A stretch of DNA of 64,000 bases from Rhizophagus irregularis (Eukaryota; Glomeromycota; Glomeromycetes; Glomerales; Glomeraceae), in NCBI RefSeq assembly GCF_026210795.1, contig NC_089458.1, forward strand, positions 2,186,001-2,250,000, given 5' to 3'. The notes under the pieces were generated by a model. The model saw nothing but the letters and a program-made list of their open reading frames with translations. It did not search any database and was not told where the DNA came from. The position numbers and the translations under genes were made by a program. Positions 1 to 13,877 of this stretch are shown here, piece after piece. Every line of letters begins with the position of its first letter. The stretch's first letter is position 1.

Positions 1-751
1 AATACCACTTGAGAAGACCCGGCATTTCAACATGTGGGTAACCTTTCCAAAAATATGCAGTATCAAACCAATAAGGTGATTTGGACATTATATACTAAAT
101 CAATTCAATATGCAAGGAAAGAATTCATAAGCCCAATCAATTAATTCATTCTTAATTCGTCAAACCCTTTCTAATATATATTTCTTTATATTTCTTTTTA
201 CTTCACTTGAAAGAAAGGCAAATTTGGGAGTAAGACAAAATCAATTGTGGCTAAATTCCCGGGTCTTAACTTACCATACCAAGTGTCCAGAAAATTGAAT
301 AATACAAAAACGACCATCCTTGTTCAGCAAACCTTGTTTGCTGACTAACTTTCTTTATTCCGCCAAGTTTTACTGTAGGTATAAGTATGTATTCCATTAT
401 AACAGCACGTAAGAAAGTAAAAAGTGCAATCCAAGTGAAAATAAGATACACGTCGTCTTTTCCTTTCTTATAAAGGCCGGTTTTTGGATCTCCATGCTGA
501 AGGAAAAAGAATTTTTCTGCTCCGGGGAAAATAAAATATGCTAATATAAGAAATGCTAAAACACGTATCGGGAAACCTAAAGGTCATAAAAGAATCAAAA
601 ATTATTTTTTAGGTCTAAACAAGTAAAATTTTCAAGATATTTTACCTATTTGATGGTTCACAAGATAGTTGGCAATTTCTACCAAAAAGGTTATCTTTTT
701 AGCTGCTTTTTTGTTCGCACCATCAGTTTGAAGACTGATTGTTTTTAACAT
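1..751 (-). CDS. LAG1: Ceramide synthase (LAG1/LAC1 family), 5' part
   Basis: Joins sphingoid bases to acyl-CoA in the ER membrane to make ceramide. Three exons are visible: 646-751 (start MLKTISLQ), 275-576 and 1-94, the last cut by the window edge. The joins are in frame with GT/AG ends. The middle exon has two hydrophobic segments and the family signature RFAEQGWSFLYYSIFWTLG. The third exon continues with SPYWFDTAYFWKGYPH, which directly follows that block in fungal LAG1 proteins. The catalytic double-histidine part of the TLC domain would lie further downstream, outside the window. Known from the family: function and ER location. Inferred: the start, because it is the first ATG in frame after the upstream AT-rich region. 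No frameshifts are seen, so it is probably functional. Confidence 0.93.
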
Positions 752-1959
752 TATAAGTTCAGGAAAGAAAAAATTCGGATGATATTTAGATAAATAACTA
801 TTATTCCAGTAAAATAAAAGTTAATCGTTCAAAAACAGAGCCGAATTTCTCACACGTTTTTGTTTAGATAATTGTGACTGTTAAAGTGTTCGAAGTGTAA
901 AAGGGTAGATCGGCGATCACGGGACAGGCCAACATAAAGAATGAAAGGTAATTATTCATTTAAAGGTTATTAAGTTTTTTATTGACCAAATAAAGAAATT
1001 TGATCATTTAAGGGCTTTAAAGTTTTTTATTGATCAAATAGGGAAAATTTGATCGGATTAGGTAGCCAATCATCTATAAACTCAAAAGAGGTGATTGGTG
1101 CCAACTACCAATTCTACCATCGCATATTTCTTGGGGAATTGTTAAGGAACATGATGCAAAACTTTCACGGTAAATTCCGTTGGGTGTTCATTGCAGGAAC
1201 CTTTAGCAGCAATTGCCGGTAAAAGAACAATTCCCATCTTCAACCTTAAGGAACTTATACGGCTGTACCTAATTATTTATCTCTTTTGATCGTTTACAAC
1301 ATAAATTTTGGATAAACCTATAGTGATGTTGGGTGTAATTGAGTATCGTTCAAAATATTGAGGTTCTCGAATTCGGGAGACATATATTTTATAGTAATAC
1401 GGATTATCATCAACTTCATATATCATATAAATACTTAAAAAATCGTTTATAATCACTACTACGCAACTTTGCCCATTTCAGCCCTCTTGAATCCAATTGT
1501 TTGAAACTAATGCTTTAATATGAAAAATGCAAAAATGCAAATATATATAATAATATCATAGCATTTTGTCAGCTCAGGTAAAAACCGAAAGCATTTAGGG
1601 TAGTAACTTTAGGGGTGAAAAATACAAGATCGGTAATCTTTCCTTATTTTAAACGTCTAATTACTTGATTTCGGTTTGTTATATTGTTTTATAATTTAAA
1701 TCTTTATTATCACAGTAATAACTGTCTAAATTAAATTTTCTGATACAATTTGAAAAATAAATCTACGTATATTGTTTTATCATTATTATATTAATTACGA
1801 GCTTTAAATTAGCTACATGTGAAATTTGTCTCTCTAATTGAAAAAAAATTAATAAGTTTAAATTTTTTAAAAAACGAAATGTGCTATATTAAAATAAAAT
1901 ATAAGATGAAAATGTCTGAGATAAATGCGTTTATTATTGCAAAAATGAGTTTTATCTAT
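752..1959. other. Intergenic region between LAG1 and beta-tubulin
   Basis: No convincing gene. It serves as 5' flank of the ceramide synthase and 3' flank of beta-tubulin. Around 962-1060 a segment of about 50 bp is present twice in tandem with divergence (both copies contain AAGTTTTTTATTGA and AAATTTGATC). The rest is AT-rich sequence without repeats I could place. Confidence 0.6.
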
Positions 1960-3918
<1,959 letters not shown>

Positions 3919-4187
3919 TTAAATAAATCTCTTTGAAAGTGAATCAAAGGAGTGGCCAGACCAAAAAAAATCGATGAAAAATGTTTTTAACAATTTCGTT
4001 GTAGTACTGTACGCGTTCGACAAAGAGCACGAGCACGAAACTAGATATGGAGCTGCAGACGGTGGATTATTGCAGAAATTGTCAAAACACCAATCAAGAA
4101 AAAGTGTTCACTGTTGCTTATTTTATATTAGTCCAAAATTTTACCTAACCATTTCGATTTTATATAATTTTAGTGTTAATTATTAAA

Positions 4188-4316
4188 ATGCCGTCCCGGT
4201 GTCCCCCTATTTCTTTCATACATAACATTTTTGATCAATACGAATTAGTAGTGACTGAGGTCCTAGGCCATCAAGCTAAAGTCGTACAAGCGAGAATGAG
4301 CTCTCGTAAGGCGTAA
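4188..4316 (+). CDS. Short unrecognised ORF, possibly an exon or gene fragment
   Basis: A 42-codon frame beginning MPSRCPPISF and containing YELVVTEVLGHQAKVVQARM. The spacing of LG, A, V and A faintly recalls the start of a protein-kinase domain, but the glycine loop is incomplete and the frame stops at once. GTAAGG near 4305 could be a splice donor, in which case this would be an exon of a larger gene. An open frame continues downstream to about 4421 in another phase. I cannot assign a function. It could be chance. Confidence 0.2.
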   Translation: MPSRCPPISFIHNIFDQYELVVTEVLGHQAKVVQARMSSRKA

Positions 4317-4768
4317 CAATCTATATGGTATTACAATCATCTGGACAACAAAAAATTAAGATCAAATATAAAGGCCATATTTTAAATCGCAGAGATCAAT
4401 ATTCTATTACTCTATTCGCCTAAATAAATAAGCAAAAACGTGCAACAAATTTATATTAAATGCATCTGCAATCCTGCACTGGATCGACTATAACCCCTTC
4501 ATTACCATTTATATAAAATTGCGGAGGATGCAATTAATACAAATATTTACTTTAATTTTGATAGGTGATCAACAAATTTTAACTTTGGTCAAGATTGACA
4601 AAATTTCTATTCGACAACTTAATATTTATAAACTAAAAATTATTTTCAAATATTTCAAATTAAAGAATACCTTTAATATTTTACAAAAGTCTTACAAATA
4701 AAAATAATTTTTATTTAGAGTTTATAAAACAATTATTAATTAATTTAATAATAGGGTTTAAAATTTTA

Positions 4769-4880
4769 ACGCACCCCCCTTTTTTGGAAATTTTTAAATA
4801 GTAAATTTGTCGATCATTTATGATCACGTTATGATCAGCAAATTTACTATTTAATAATTTCCAAAAAAGGGGGGTGCGTT
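4769..4880. mobile_element. Small foldback (MITE-like) element
   Basis: A near-perfect inverted repeat. The left arm at 4769-4808 starts AACGCACCCCCC and reads into GGAAATTTTTAAATAGTAAATTT. The right arm at 4840-4880 is its reverse complement and ends GGGGGGTGCGTT. The loop of about 30 bp contains TGATCA repeats. No coding content. A second short palindrome (GTTGCAAC) sits just outside the right arm. Target-site duplication not resolved. Confidence 0.75.
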
Positions 4881-4940
4881 GCAACGCACCTGCGTAAAAT
4901 TATTATTTCCATAATAATAATAATAATTTTTAATTGAAAA

Positions 4941-5083
4941 TTGCTAAAGCTCACCAGCGGTAATTGTCACCATACCAGCATTAAGATGCACTTTTGGCCT
5001 GAATTAAAATTTAACAAACCACTGACCGGCATTACATCATAAATCCACCACTGGTAACCGTCACCACTGGTGATATTTAGCAA
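4941..5083. mobile_element. 143-bp element with about 32-bp imperfect terminal inverted repeats
   Basis: The left end TTGCTAAAGCTCACCAGCGG and the reverse complement of the right end, TTGCTAAATATCACCAGTGG, match over about 32 bp. The inner part TCACCAGTGGTGA resembles the CCACTGGTGGT ends of the MULE at 59.8-63.1 kb, so this may be a deletion derivative of a related family (inference). No ORF. Confidence 0.6.
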
Positions 5084-6570
5084 TACCCTTTTAATTAATG
5101 TATATGTAGTACAGTTTATTAAGAGGATTTCAATTACATCCATTAATATATTGACCACATACTAAATGAAACATATTTAGCAATAAAATGAATAATATTT
5201 TTGAAAAGTAAAAAAATTTTCCAAAATCCTATAAAGTATTTTAATTAATTAAAATAATCAGATAAGTCAAGTTTTAATTGGCAACTTCTAGTATACTTAT
5301 AAATAAATATGAAAATATGATTAAATAAATATAAAAATGCGTTATATATAATACTTTATATTAGTTAATATTTAATAAAAATGAATTATTAATTATTAAT
5401 AAAATTTAAAAATTGAAAATTGAATTTTACTAGTAAACATATATATAGTCAAACTTCTATAATTCTGTCCAGATATAATACAGTCAAAATTACAAAATTT
5501 TTCTAATAAAAAAATTAAATATTTATTCAAATCATATGATTTTATAATTTTAACTAAAATTAAAATATATAATTAGAATTATAATTTATATATAGTCAGA
5601 CCCCCATATAGTCACCTAATTGGTTCCCATAAAATCAGTGATTGTATAGGGGTGTATTTATATACAGGTACTATATCTTAATTTTGGCCGAAATTAGTAA
5701 ATTATAATTTATAAAATTATTTGATCACTACAGATATTTCCTTTTTTGGTGATAGCCATTTCACAAAAAAATTTTTTGCCGATTTTGTGTTGGAATGTCA
5801 TGTAACATTAATTCCTAAAAAGGAAAAAAAAATTATGTGTTTCATAATTCTAGGCAAAATTGCTTTTTGGCCAAAATTATGATGTGATTAATAGAAGTCT
5901 AATCACTAATAGAAATGATAGGATTATGCGATGATAGTGATTATAGTCAAATTGTAATTATAAATGGGTAATTTGATAGTATTTAAAACCATTTCTCAAA
6001 ATCAAGTTCTTATAAAGAGGTGCACTATATGTACATGATTGATGGATGTTCGACTGTATAATTAAGTGAGATTTTATTATTAATATAAATAATATAGGAT
6101 ATTGTTAAATGCTACTTAGTAGTAATTATCGCTACTGGTAATTATCATTACTTAATTCAGCAATTTTGCTGAAGTTATGCTAGTTTATAATTTTGGCCAA
6201 AGTTGCAAAATTTTAATTTAAATAATAAATCCCTATGAAAAGTCTTTATATTTTAGTATCAATTTTAATTCACAATATACTTATAATATATCCAAAATAT
6301 ACCTAAAATACTCTTAAAATATGCTTTTAATGTACTTGTTTTTTGCCCAAATACTTAAATTATATTTAAAATATACTTAAAGAAATTAACTAGGTAACGC
6401 CTCAGGTATTTTCATCTGACCATGTGATTTATTACATAATCACCTGATTTAATTATTAAGCTTTTTGATCAATTATTTTGATTTTTCATGATTTATAATT
6501 TATTTATTTCTTTTTCTTTTACTCTAACCTTTCTTACATTATAGCTACCCAATAATAAATATAAATCACG
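5084..6570. other. AT-rich transposon flank without genes
   Basis: No coding region. Several copies of the palindrome-like motif TTTTGGCCAAAATT or close variants occur (about 5684, 5868, 6195). They probably belong to decayed element ends upstream of the MULE relic that follows. Confidence 0.5.
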
Positions 6571-6574
6571 AAAT

Positions 6575-9310
6575 TATTGATTCTAGCAGTGAAGAAAATG
6601 AACCTATTAATGAATATTTTGATTCTAGTGATGAAGAAAATGATTTTTATTATATGATAATTACAGGTGCAAAGTTTTATACTTGGGAAAAACTTGAAGT
6701 TTGAGTTATTTTGAACGATATGCTTTACAGAAAGGATTTTCTTTTAAAAAAACAAGGATTAAGTATTATTTGCATTAAGAAGAAATAAAAGGTTTAACAG
6801 CTTATCAGAAAAAACTTTATGTTAAGCGAAGGACATATGAGTGTACTCATTCTGGTAATCATGTATCAAAAAAGATTATTAATTTTGATAATCAAAGAAA
6901 TAGAGGTAGTTATTAGGTTAATTGTTCTTGACATGTTAATGCAACTAAACCTAAAAAAGAAAATACCATAGGTATTACATCTGTTAAACTTAAACACAAT
7001 CATGTTATGAATCCATTAATTGCAGAAATAGCACCTAAATTTAGAAAATTTACTCTAGAAATGATTACCAATGTTTAATTTTATGTGAAACATGGTATAT
7101 TTAGCATTACACAGATATATCCATTACTTCGAGCAAAGTATCCTGATCATCTAATTTTAAAAAGAATCTATATAACATTATTCAAAAAGTTAAGGTTGGG
7201 CAAAAGGAAGTTGTTAAAAATGATAGTGCAAATTTTTTACATTATCTTTAGAAACAACAAGAACCTGAATGGTTCTTTGAATTTTGCTTATCTGAAAATG
7301 ATCAAAGACTAACATCATTAATCAGGATATCACCTGATCAATGTTCTTACTATATTAGATTTCACGAAGTCTTAATTTTTGATTGTACAGCTAGAACAAA
7401 TCATTATGATATGGTTCTATGTTTATTTCTTGTTGTTGATAATAATACAAGATCATGATTGATAGCAAGTGCATTGCTAGAAGATGAAACAGAAAACTCA
7501 TTTATTTGGGTATTACAACAACTTAAAAAGGTTTCAAGTGATGTTTATCCTCGTGTTATATATATATACTGATTGTGACCCTGCTATGGCAAATGCTATT
7601 AGTTTTATTTTCCCAACATCAAAGTACAACTTGTGCATATTTCATATTGATCTTAACCTTAAAAATAATGTGAAACCAAAACTTGGATTGCAAAAATTTA
7701 GTGAATTTCAGGCTGAATTTTTTTCATGCTGTATTAAATAGTCTTGTTTATGAGATTTTTGAATCAAAATGGAAAATTTTAATTGAAAAATATCCTGAAA
7801 TATCAAAATATTTGAAGCGAATGCTTGAATCAACAAAGGAAAATTGGATTACTTGCTATATAAATGAAATTTTCAATTGTAGAATAAATAGCACTTAAAG
7901 AATAGAATCCCTTAATCATCTATTTAAAGCTGCTGTCCAAAAAAATTTTCTTTTATATCAACTCGCCAATAAGATTCAAAAAATACTCAATAATGAAATG
8001 AAATATGAACGTATAATCAAAATGAGAAATATTTTACCTTGACAAACTTTGGATGATATACCTTCAAAATTTTTTGTAGGTATTAATGAAATTTGTAAGG
8101 AATTTTTAACTCTACACATTCTTTCAGCAATACAAAATCAGATGAAGCATTCATTTTTTTACGATGCATACTTGGTTGATAAAGATACTATTTAGCAAGT
8201 AAGTTAGGTTTTAGAGTAGCTTTAGGATTAGAATAGCGTTGAGTTAGGGTTAGGATTAAAATTAGGGTTAGGATTAGAGTTAGGATTAGAGTTAAGGTTA
8301 GGATTAAAGTTAGGATTAGAGTTAGGGTCAGGATTAGAGGTTAGAGTTATGGTTAGGATCCGTTTATGGTTTAGAAGTGAATTTATTATGAATTGAAAAA
8401 TTTTATATGGTTGCTAATTTTGTTGTTTCTTTTATTTAGGTTAATAATACAGATGATAATAAAGGTTTTTGGAAAGATGATTATGATGCAACACAAATAT
8501 TACTTCAAACTATAATCGGAAAGATACAAAATTTATTAATTGTTGAAATTTGGAAAGTTAAGCTAGAATTGTTACAAAAAAAATCACATTTTGTAGTTTT
8601 GATGGCAGATAGAAGTTTTTCTTGTACCTGTAACCTTTTAATATTATATGGTATTCTATGTAGACATTTTTATAGAATTCTTAGAAAGAGTTCACAAGCA
8701 AAATTTCATATTTCTTTAATAAATTAGCACTAATATCAAGATTCGAAGTTAAATATTGATGATAAAGAAATAGCTTTATTAGATGTTATATCAATTGTTG
8801 AAGATCATAATTTTTCAGCAGTGGTTCATGAAGAAATCAATTTTAATTATATTCATCATGTTCGTAGTGAACAAGTTTATACAGAAAAGCTTCAAGGAAT
8901 CATTTCGGCAAAATTAAAATATGGAAAAGCATTCGGTTTCGCAAAAAAGGCTTTAGACTTAACACAAAAATTAGATTGTTATAATGAGTTAAATGGATTA
9001 CTTCAAACATATATTGAAGAAAAACAACAAGAATTACTTTGTAATCAAACAACTGATGAAAATACTGCAGGAAATCAACAAGAAAATATTAAATATTTTA
9101 ATCCAGTAACTTCAAGACATCATGAATGACCTTCAGGTCGATACTTAAGTGAAGAAGAAACTTTAAGACAGAATAAGAAATAAAAGAAAACTAAAGGCAA
9201 CTTAGAAGTTAATGGAAATGATAAGAAGGAAAGAAAGTGTAAAGGATGTAGGAGTACAGGTCATAATTTGCGTAATTGTAAAAAAAGAATCCTTAGCAAG
9301 AAAAATTGAT
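6575..9310 (+). pseudogene. Decayed FAR1/MULE transposase, relic 1
   Basis: A Mutator-like transposase with a FAR1-type DNA-binding domain, broken by many stops and frameshifts. In order: an acidic N terminus (SSSEENEP), FAR1 zinc-finger remnants around 6810-7000 (KRRTYECTHSGNHVSKK, then KLKHNHVMNP), the MULE catalytic region around 7360-7700 (IFDCTARTNHYDM, TDCDPAMANAI, NLCIFHIDL), an intron at 8199-8439, the stretch DYDATQILLQTII after it, a SWIM-like segment near 8610-8680 (CTCNLL..CRHF), and a C-terminal zinc knuckle CKGCRSTGHNLRNC near 9238. The order of domains matches intact FAR1/MULE proteins such as the one at 60.0-62.6 kb. Terminal repeats were not identified. Clearly non-functional. 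Confidence 0.85.
8199..8439 (+). repeat. Degenerate telomere-like repeat inside an intron of MULE relic 1
   Basis: Between a GTAAGT donor (8199) and a TTTATTTAG acceptor (ending 8439), positions about 8200-8360 are made of variants of TTAGGG/TTAGGA (TTAGGGTTAGGATTAAAATT, TTAGGATTAGAG and so on). The coding frame of the transposase resumes after the acceptor, so the tract occupies an intron. Confidence 0.75.
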
Positions 9311-10575
9311 GAATTATAGTTGAAACTAAAGTAAAAGGATTCTTAGTGAGAGTAATTAAGGAATTTATAATTGAAATTGCATTGTAAAACTGTATTTATT
9401 TCAAAACATTGCAACTACGCCTTGATCACGTGATTTATTATATGGTGGTGAAATCACCACCGGTGATAATTAGAAATTTTTATATTTAAACTAGAATTTA
9501 AGTACAATATAAATGTATTTTTTATATATTTAAATATGCTTAAATTAAAATTTAAATACAATATAAGTGTATTTTTTATACACTTAAAATATATTAAATT
9601 GAATTTTAAGTACATTTTAAGTACATTTTAAACATATAAAAAATATGCTTATATTGTACTTAAATTCTAGTTTAAGTATTTTTTTAAGTAAGTACATTAA
9701 AAATATATTTTAAGAGTATTTTAGGCATATTTTAGGCATATTATAAGTAAATCACAAATTAAAATTGATACTTATTTTAAGTATATTTTAATAAAATTTT
9801 AAATATATTTTAATAAAATTTTAAATATATTTTAATAAAATTTTAAATATATTTTAATAAAATTTTAAATATATTTTAATAAAATTTTAAATATATTTTA
9901 AATATAAAAACTTTTTATAGGAAATATATTAATAAATATTGATTTGATATTAACCATGACAAAATTTTAAAATTTTTGTTAAAAAAAACTTTTAGTAAAA
10001 TGAAAAAAATTAAAAAATCAAAATTTTACATTTTTCTCAAAAATTATCTGAAAAATAGCCTTTTTGACCTTAAATAAATCTCTTTTTCTTATAAATTTAC
10101 ATATAAAATAAATGTGTAGTTGATTATTTAATTTAATATTAATCTTATAAAATTCAAAAAATTGCACTAGTAAAAATTATCAATGATGACAATTACTATT
10201 GATGACAGTTTAACATTCTTAATAATATAAGTTATATAACTGATAAGTGTTTATATAAAAAGTAAGATCTAATTATAATTTAAAATAATTTCTCAATTAA
10301 ATTAGAGAATAAATAAATAAAATCCTATTATACAATTTTTGGTAAAAATAATAATAGTAAAAATATTATTTATTATTTTAAATATAAAATTAAAGGAAAA
10401 TTTATATCCCATCCCTTGTGATTTCTTTAAACATCACTTTATAAATGCAAAACCAATAAATATCACCTTATAAAAAAAAATATATTCTGGTGATGCAATA
10501 AAATATTACTTTATTAAAATTATATATATTATTAAAGATTTTATTATACAAGATAATTAATTGCTTACACATTTT
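9311..10575. repeat. AT-rich spacer with a 24-bp minisatellite
   Basis: No genes. At 9779-9900 a 24-bp unit (TATTTTAATAAAATTTTAAA plus TATA) is repeated about five times almost without change. At about 9440-9470 there is a palindromic GGTGGTGAAATCACCACCGG, similar to MULE end motifs in this window, next to CACGTGATTTATTA. It may mark the right end of MULE relic 1. Confidence 0.6.
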
Positions 10576-11295
10576 TAAATTTGTTATTTTTATAATATGC
10601 TGCATTATAACCAGCCTGACTGTATATATGACATTTATAAGTATTTCAGCTTAAAGATCTACCATTTGCATTATAATACTTTTAAACTATTTTGTTGGAG
10701 GCTGATTTTTTGTTTTTATTCTTAATAGATTTTAAATGTTTTTAAGTTTATAAAGTCTATATTCTTCATTAATTAGTGTATTATTATCTGATTGCTCTTC
10801 TTAAATGTTACCATTATTATTTACCAAATTTAATCCTCTTTGTCTTTCTCTTATTAATATATTCTTTTAATAGAACTTCCATTTTATTATCATTAGATTC
10901 CAAAATAAGTAAACTTAACTTCATGAACCATTTCCCATAACCTATCATATTTTGTTTTTTATCAATAGTTTTTTTTAAAATTGAAACACATTTTAGAATA
11001 GTGATTTCTTTGCATAATAGAAGTCATAAGAATATTATCTGAATCAGTATTATTAGTAATTCCTTTTTCATATGCAAATACTAAATCATTTTCTTGAAAT
11101 AAGTCCATTCCTTGATAAGCATCTTGATAGTATCTTAATAACATCTTTCTGGAATCATTGAAATATGAAAATCTGCAATTTTTGAAAATATTATTATATG
11201 AAAATAATGATAACAAATGACCCCCTTTGAAATTGTAATTAAACATGAACATAAAAAAGAGATTTCATTAGAAATTGCAATATAATGAAAAAAAC

Positions 11296-11914
11296 TGGAG
11301 TTCCGAATGGGTCAGATCAGGTCAGGTCAGGTTATATCAGGTTATCTGTTTGACCTGACCTGAACTGAAACCTGAAAATTTTCAGGATTTTTATTAAAAT
11401 ATCAATAAAATGATATAAAACATTTTTTTTGAAAATATTGCGATTTACTTTTTCATATTAAAATCATATAAAAAGGTGAATCGCAATACCGCAACTAACT
11501 TTTTTTATATATAAAATCAATATAAAAAGTGAATCCCGATACCGCAATTCACTTTTTATATATAAAATCAATATAAAAAAGTGAATCCCAATACCGCAAC
11601 TCACTTTTATTATATAAAATCAATATAAAAAAGTGAATCCTAATATCGCAACTCACTTTTATTATATAAAATCAATATAAAAAAGTGAATCCTAATATCG
11701 CAACTCACTTTTATTATATAAAATCAATATAAAAAGTGAATTATAATACCATCACTTATATTATATAAAATCATATTTTCAGGTCAACAGGTCATTCAGG
11801 TTATATTGATGTTACAACCTGAACTGATGCTGAATTGCAATTGCTAAACCTGACCTGATAAATTCAGGTCAACCTGTCAGGTTACCTGAATTTGGTCAAC
11901 CTGTTCAGAACTCT
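11296..11914 (+). mobile_element. Non-autonomous hAT-like element A
   Basis: Ends GAGTTCCGAATGGGTCAG on the left and, reverse complemented, GAGTTCTGAACAGGTTGACC on the right: the GAGTTCC..GGTCAGGTC type of end known from hAT elements. Flanked by AAAAAAAC (11288-11295 and 11915-11922), a possible 8-bp target duplication, though the A-run blurs it by one base. The interior is non-coding. It has about five 55-57 bp subrepeats carrying AAAAGTGAAT..CACTTTTAT, followed by clusters of CAGGTCAACCTG-type motifs. Confidence 0.7.
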
Positions 11915-12049
11915 AAAAAAACATTTCTTTTCAGATCGGATATTACAAAATTTTCAGATCTCTTTAATATTCTTTTTACCAATCTCATCAATAATTGATT
12001 GTAATTTAATCATCTACACATTATAATTATTTTTCAATAAACCTGTCAT

Positions 12050-12545
12050 TAAAGTTCCAAACAGGTTAACCAAATTCAGATAACCTGACAGGTTGACCTG
12101 AATTTATCAGGTCAGGTTTAGCAATTGCAATTCAGCATCAGTTCAGGTTGTAACATCAATATAACCTGAATGACCTGTTGACCTGAAACTATAATTTTAT
12201 ATAATATAAGTGGGTTATTTATAATTCACTTTTTATATTAATTTTATATAATAAAAGTGAATTGCGATATTGGGATTCACTTTTTTATATTGATTTTATA
12301 TATAAAAAGTGAATTGTGATATCAGAATTCACTTTTTTATATTTATTTTATACAAAAAAAGTTAGTTGCGGTATTGCAATTTACCTTTTTATACGATTTT
12401 AATATAAAAAAGTGAATCATAATATTTCAAAAAAAAAAATGTTTTGCAACATTTTTTTTTTGATATTTTAATAAAAATCCTGAAAAAAAATTTCAGGTCA
12501 GGTTTATCAATTAACCTAACCTGACCTGACCTATTTGGAACTCTA
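12050..12545 (-). mobile_element. Non-autonomous hAT-like element B, inverted copy of the same family
   Basis: Ends TAAAGTTCCAAACAGGTTAA and, reverse complemented, TAGAGTTCCAAATAGGTCAG. Flanked by an exact 8-bp duplication CCTGTCAT (12042-12049 and 12546-12553), as expected for hAT transposition. The sequence is largely the reverse complement of element A (same motif clusters and about three of the GTGAAT..CACTTTT subrepeats), so the pair forms a large inverted repeat around a 135-bp spacer of older MULE sequence. Confidence 0.8.
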
Positions 12546-12640
12546 CCTGTCATGCGTTCTTTCATTTTCTAAAAAAAAAAGAAATATGATTAATGCATTA
12601 TGAATTATAATAAATAAAACCTTATTTCTTATCATAATTC

Positions 12641-12731
12641 AAACTCTAACTCTAACTCTAATCCTAACCCTAATTCTAATTTTAACCTTAACCCAAATCC
12701 TATCTAATCCTAATCCTAACCCGTAACTCTG
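12641..12731 (-). repeat. Second degenerate telomere-like tract
   Basis: CCCTAA-type repeats on the plus strand (CTAACTCTAATCCTAACCCT and variants). Its position relative to relic 2 corresponds to the telomere-like intron of relic 1. Confidence 0.7.
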
Positions 12732-13136
12732 ACTTTTTTCCGGGCACTGTAGTTGGATATGACCTCAACTACAGTATAATTATCCGGGGTAGTTAAATAT
12801 AGAGATCACATCCTGTGATATTGCTACAAATCACCGGAGGTGATTTTATTAATATTACATAATTTTAATAATATACAATTTATGTTATGTTTCCTTTTTT
12901 ACTATATATTTTAATAAGAATTTGAATTTTTTCTGTATAAATTTCAAGTTTATTTATTTGTATTATTAATATGTAAATAGATATCATCGCTATTTTTTGT
13001 TTTCAAAAAAAGTTACTGTTACTTTTTGAAAGACTAAATAAAGTTGTGTTTGTTAAAGAAAATAAATGGAAAATTTTATATATGAAGTGACATTTATAAA
13101 TGTTACACAAACTTATCAATAAAATCGTAGTTCGTC

Positions 13137-13877
13137 GAGCATCCTTATCCTGGGCCACGGTCCAGATGCTTATCCTGGACCAGCAAATATAATTGGATGA
13201 GATTGTTTTGTGTAACATTTGTCTTGGAAAAAAAAACAATTCGCGTTTTTTTTTAAAAAAAAGGTACGAAATGCCTTTTTTTAAAGCATTTAATACTACC
13301 ATTTTAAAGTAATATGTTATTTAAAATTTGTACTTTGGTATGCATTTTATTAAACTTTATTAATAAATAAGTAAAATTGCATATATAACTTTATAAAAAA
13401 GGTCTTTACATTATTTTTTACTGTAATTTTATTATTAAAATTATTTTAACGTTAATATCAAAACAAAAGTACAAAGTAATAGTATTATATTAGCTTTAAA
13501 AGTTTTGTTATAAATGTGTAATTTACAACCTTTTTTGAACAACTTTGCTTAACCCCAAAACTTAAAAAAAAAACACTTGATTTCCAGAATAATATCAATA
13601 TATCATAAAACTCTTCAAAAAGAAAATAAAAAACATTTAGTATTATCATAAAACTACAATAAATACAATTAAAATTAAAATATACAAACTGAAATGAAAT
13701 ATGAAATACTAAGTACTAACATACCACAAAAAAGAATAGAGAAAGAGTGAAAGATAGGAAGAGTAAGAGATAAAATAAATTATGCCGGAGTTATGTAATA
13801 AAAGGGCTGATTAGCCAATCAAAAGTTGACTGGTCCAGAATAAGCATCTGGACCGGTGGATCAGGTTAAGGATGGCC
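13137..13877. mobile_element. 741-bp non-autonomous TIR element in the promoter of the next gene
   Basis: The left end GAGCATCCTTATCCTGGGCC and the reverse complement of the right end, GGCCATCCTTAACCTGATCC, continue into a shared CGGTCCAGATGCTTAT(C/T)CTGG, giving terminal repeats of about 50 bp. Both sides are flanked by TAGTTCGTC (13128-13136 and 13878-13886), a 9-bp duplication that fits the MULE superfamily. No coding potential in the AT-rich interior. It ends 75 bp upstream of the ATG at 13953. Confidence 0.8.

Larger units (their letters stand above)
10580..12731 (-). pseudogene. Decayed FAR1/MULE transposase, relic 2, interrupted by two hAT-like elements
   Basis: Read on the minus strand. 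A telomere-like tract (12731-12641) is followed by an acceptor near 12570. Coding remnants continue between and after the inserted elements: NNYNV, a stop, then MIKLQSIIDEIGKKNI (12045-11930), which aligns with DYDATQILLQTIIGKI just after the intron of relic 1. Further down come YFNDSRKMLLRYYQDAYQ (about 11180-11100) and, near 11000-10600, QPPTK, FKS and a broken zinc knuckle (CHIYSQAGYNA). Order and spacing match relic 1 once the two insertions are removed. Multiple stops make it non-functional. The N-terminal two thirds are missing or beyond recognition. Confidence 0.65.

Noticed and set aside
1120-1260. Possible inverted repeat around GGGAATTGTT
   Set aside because: Only about ten bases match; not above what AT-rich DNA gives by chance.
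12641-12731. Chromosome-fusion scar (interstitial telomere)
   Set aside because: The tract lies at the same place as the intronic tract in a related transposon copy and is strongly degenerate, so transposon origin is simpler.
13003-13302. Minus-strand open frame of 99 codons
   Set aside because: It lies inside the 741-bp TIR element, includes its terminal repeat, and has the composition of AT-rich non-coding DNA.
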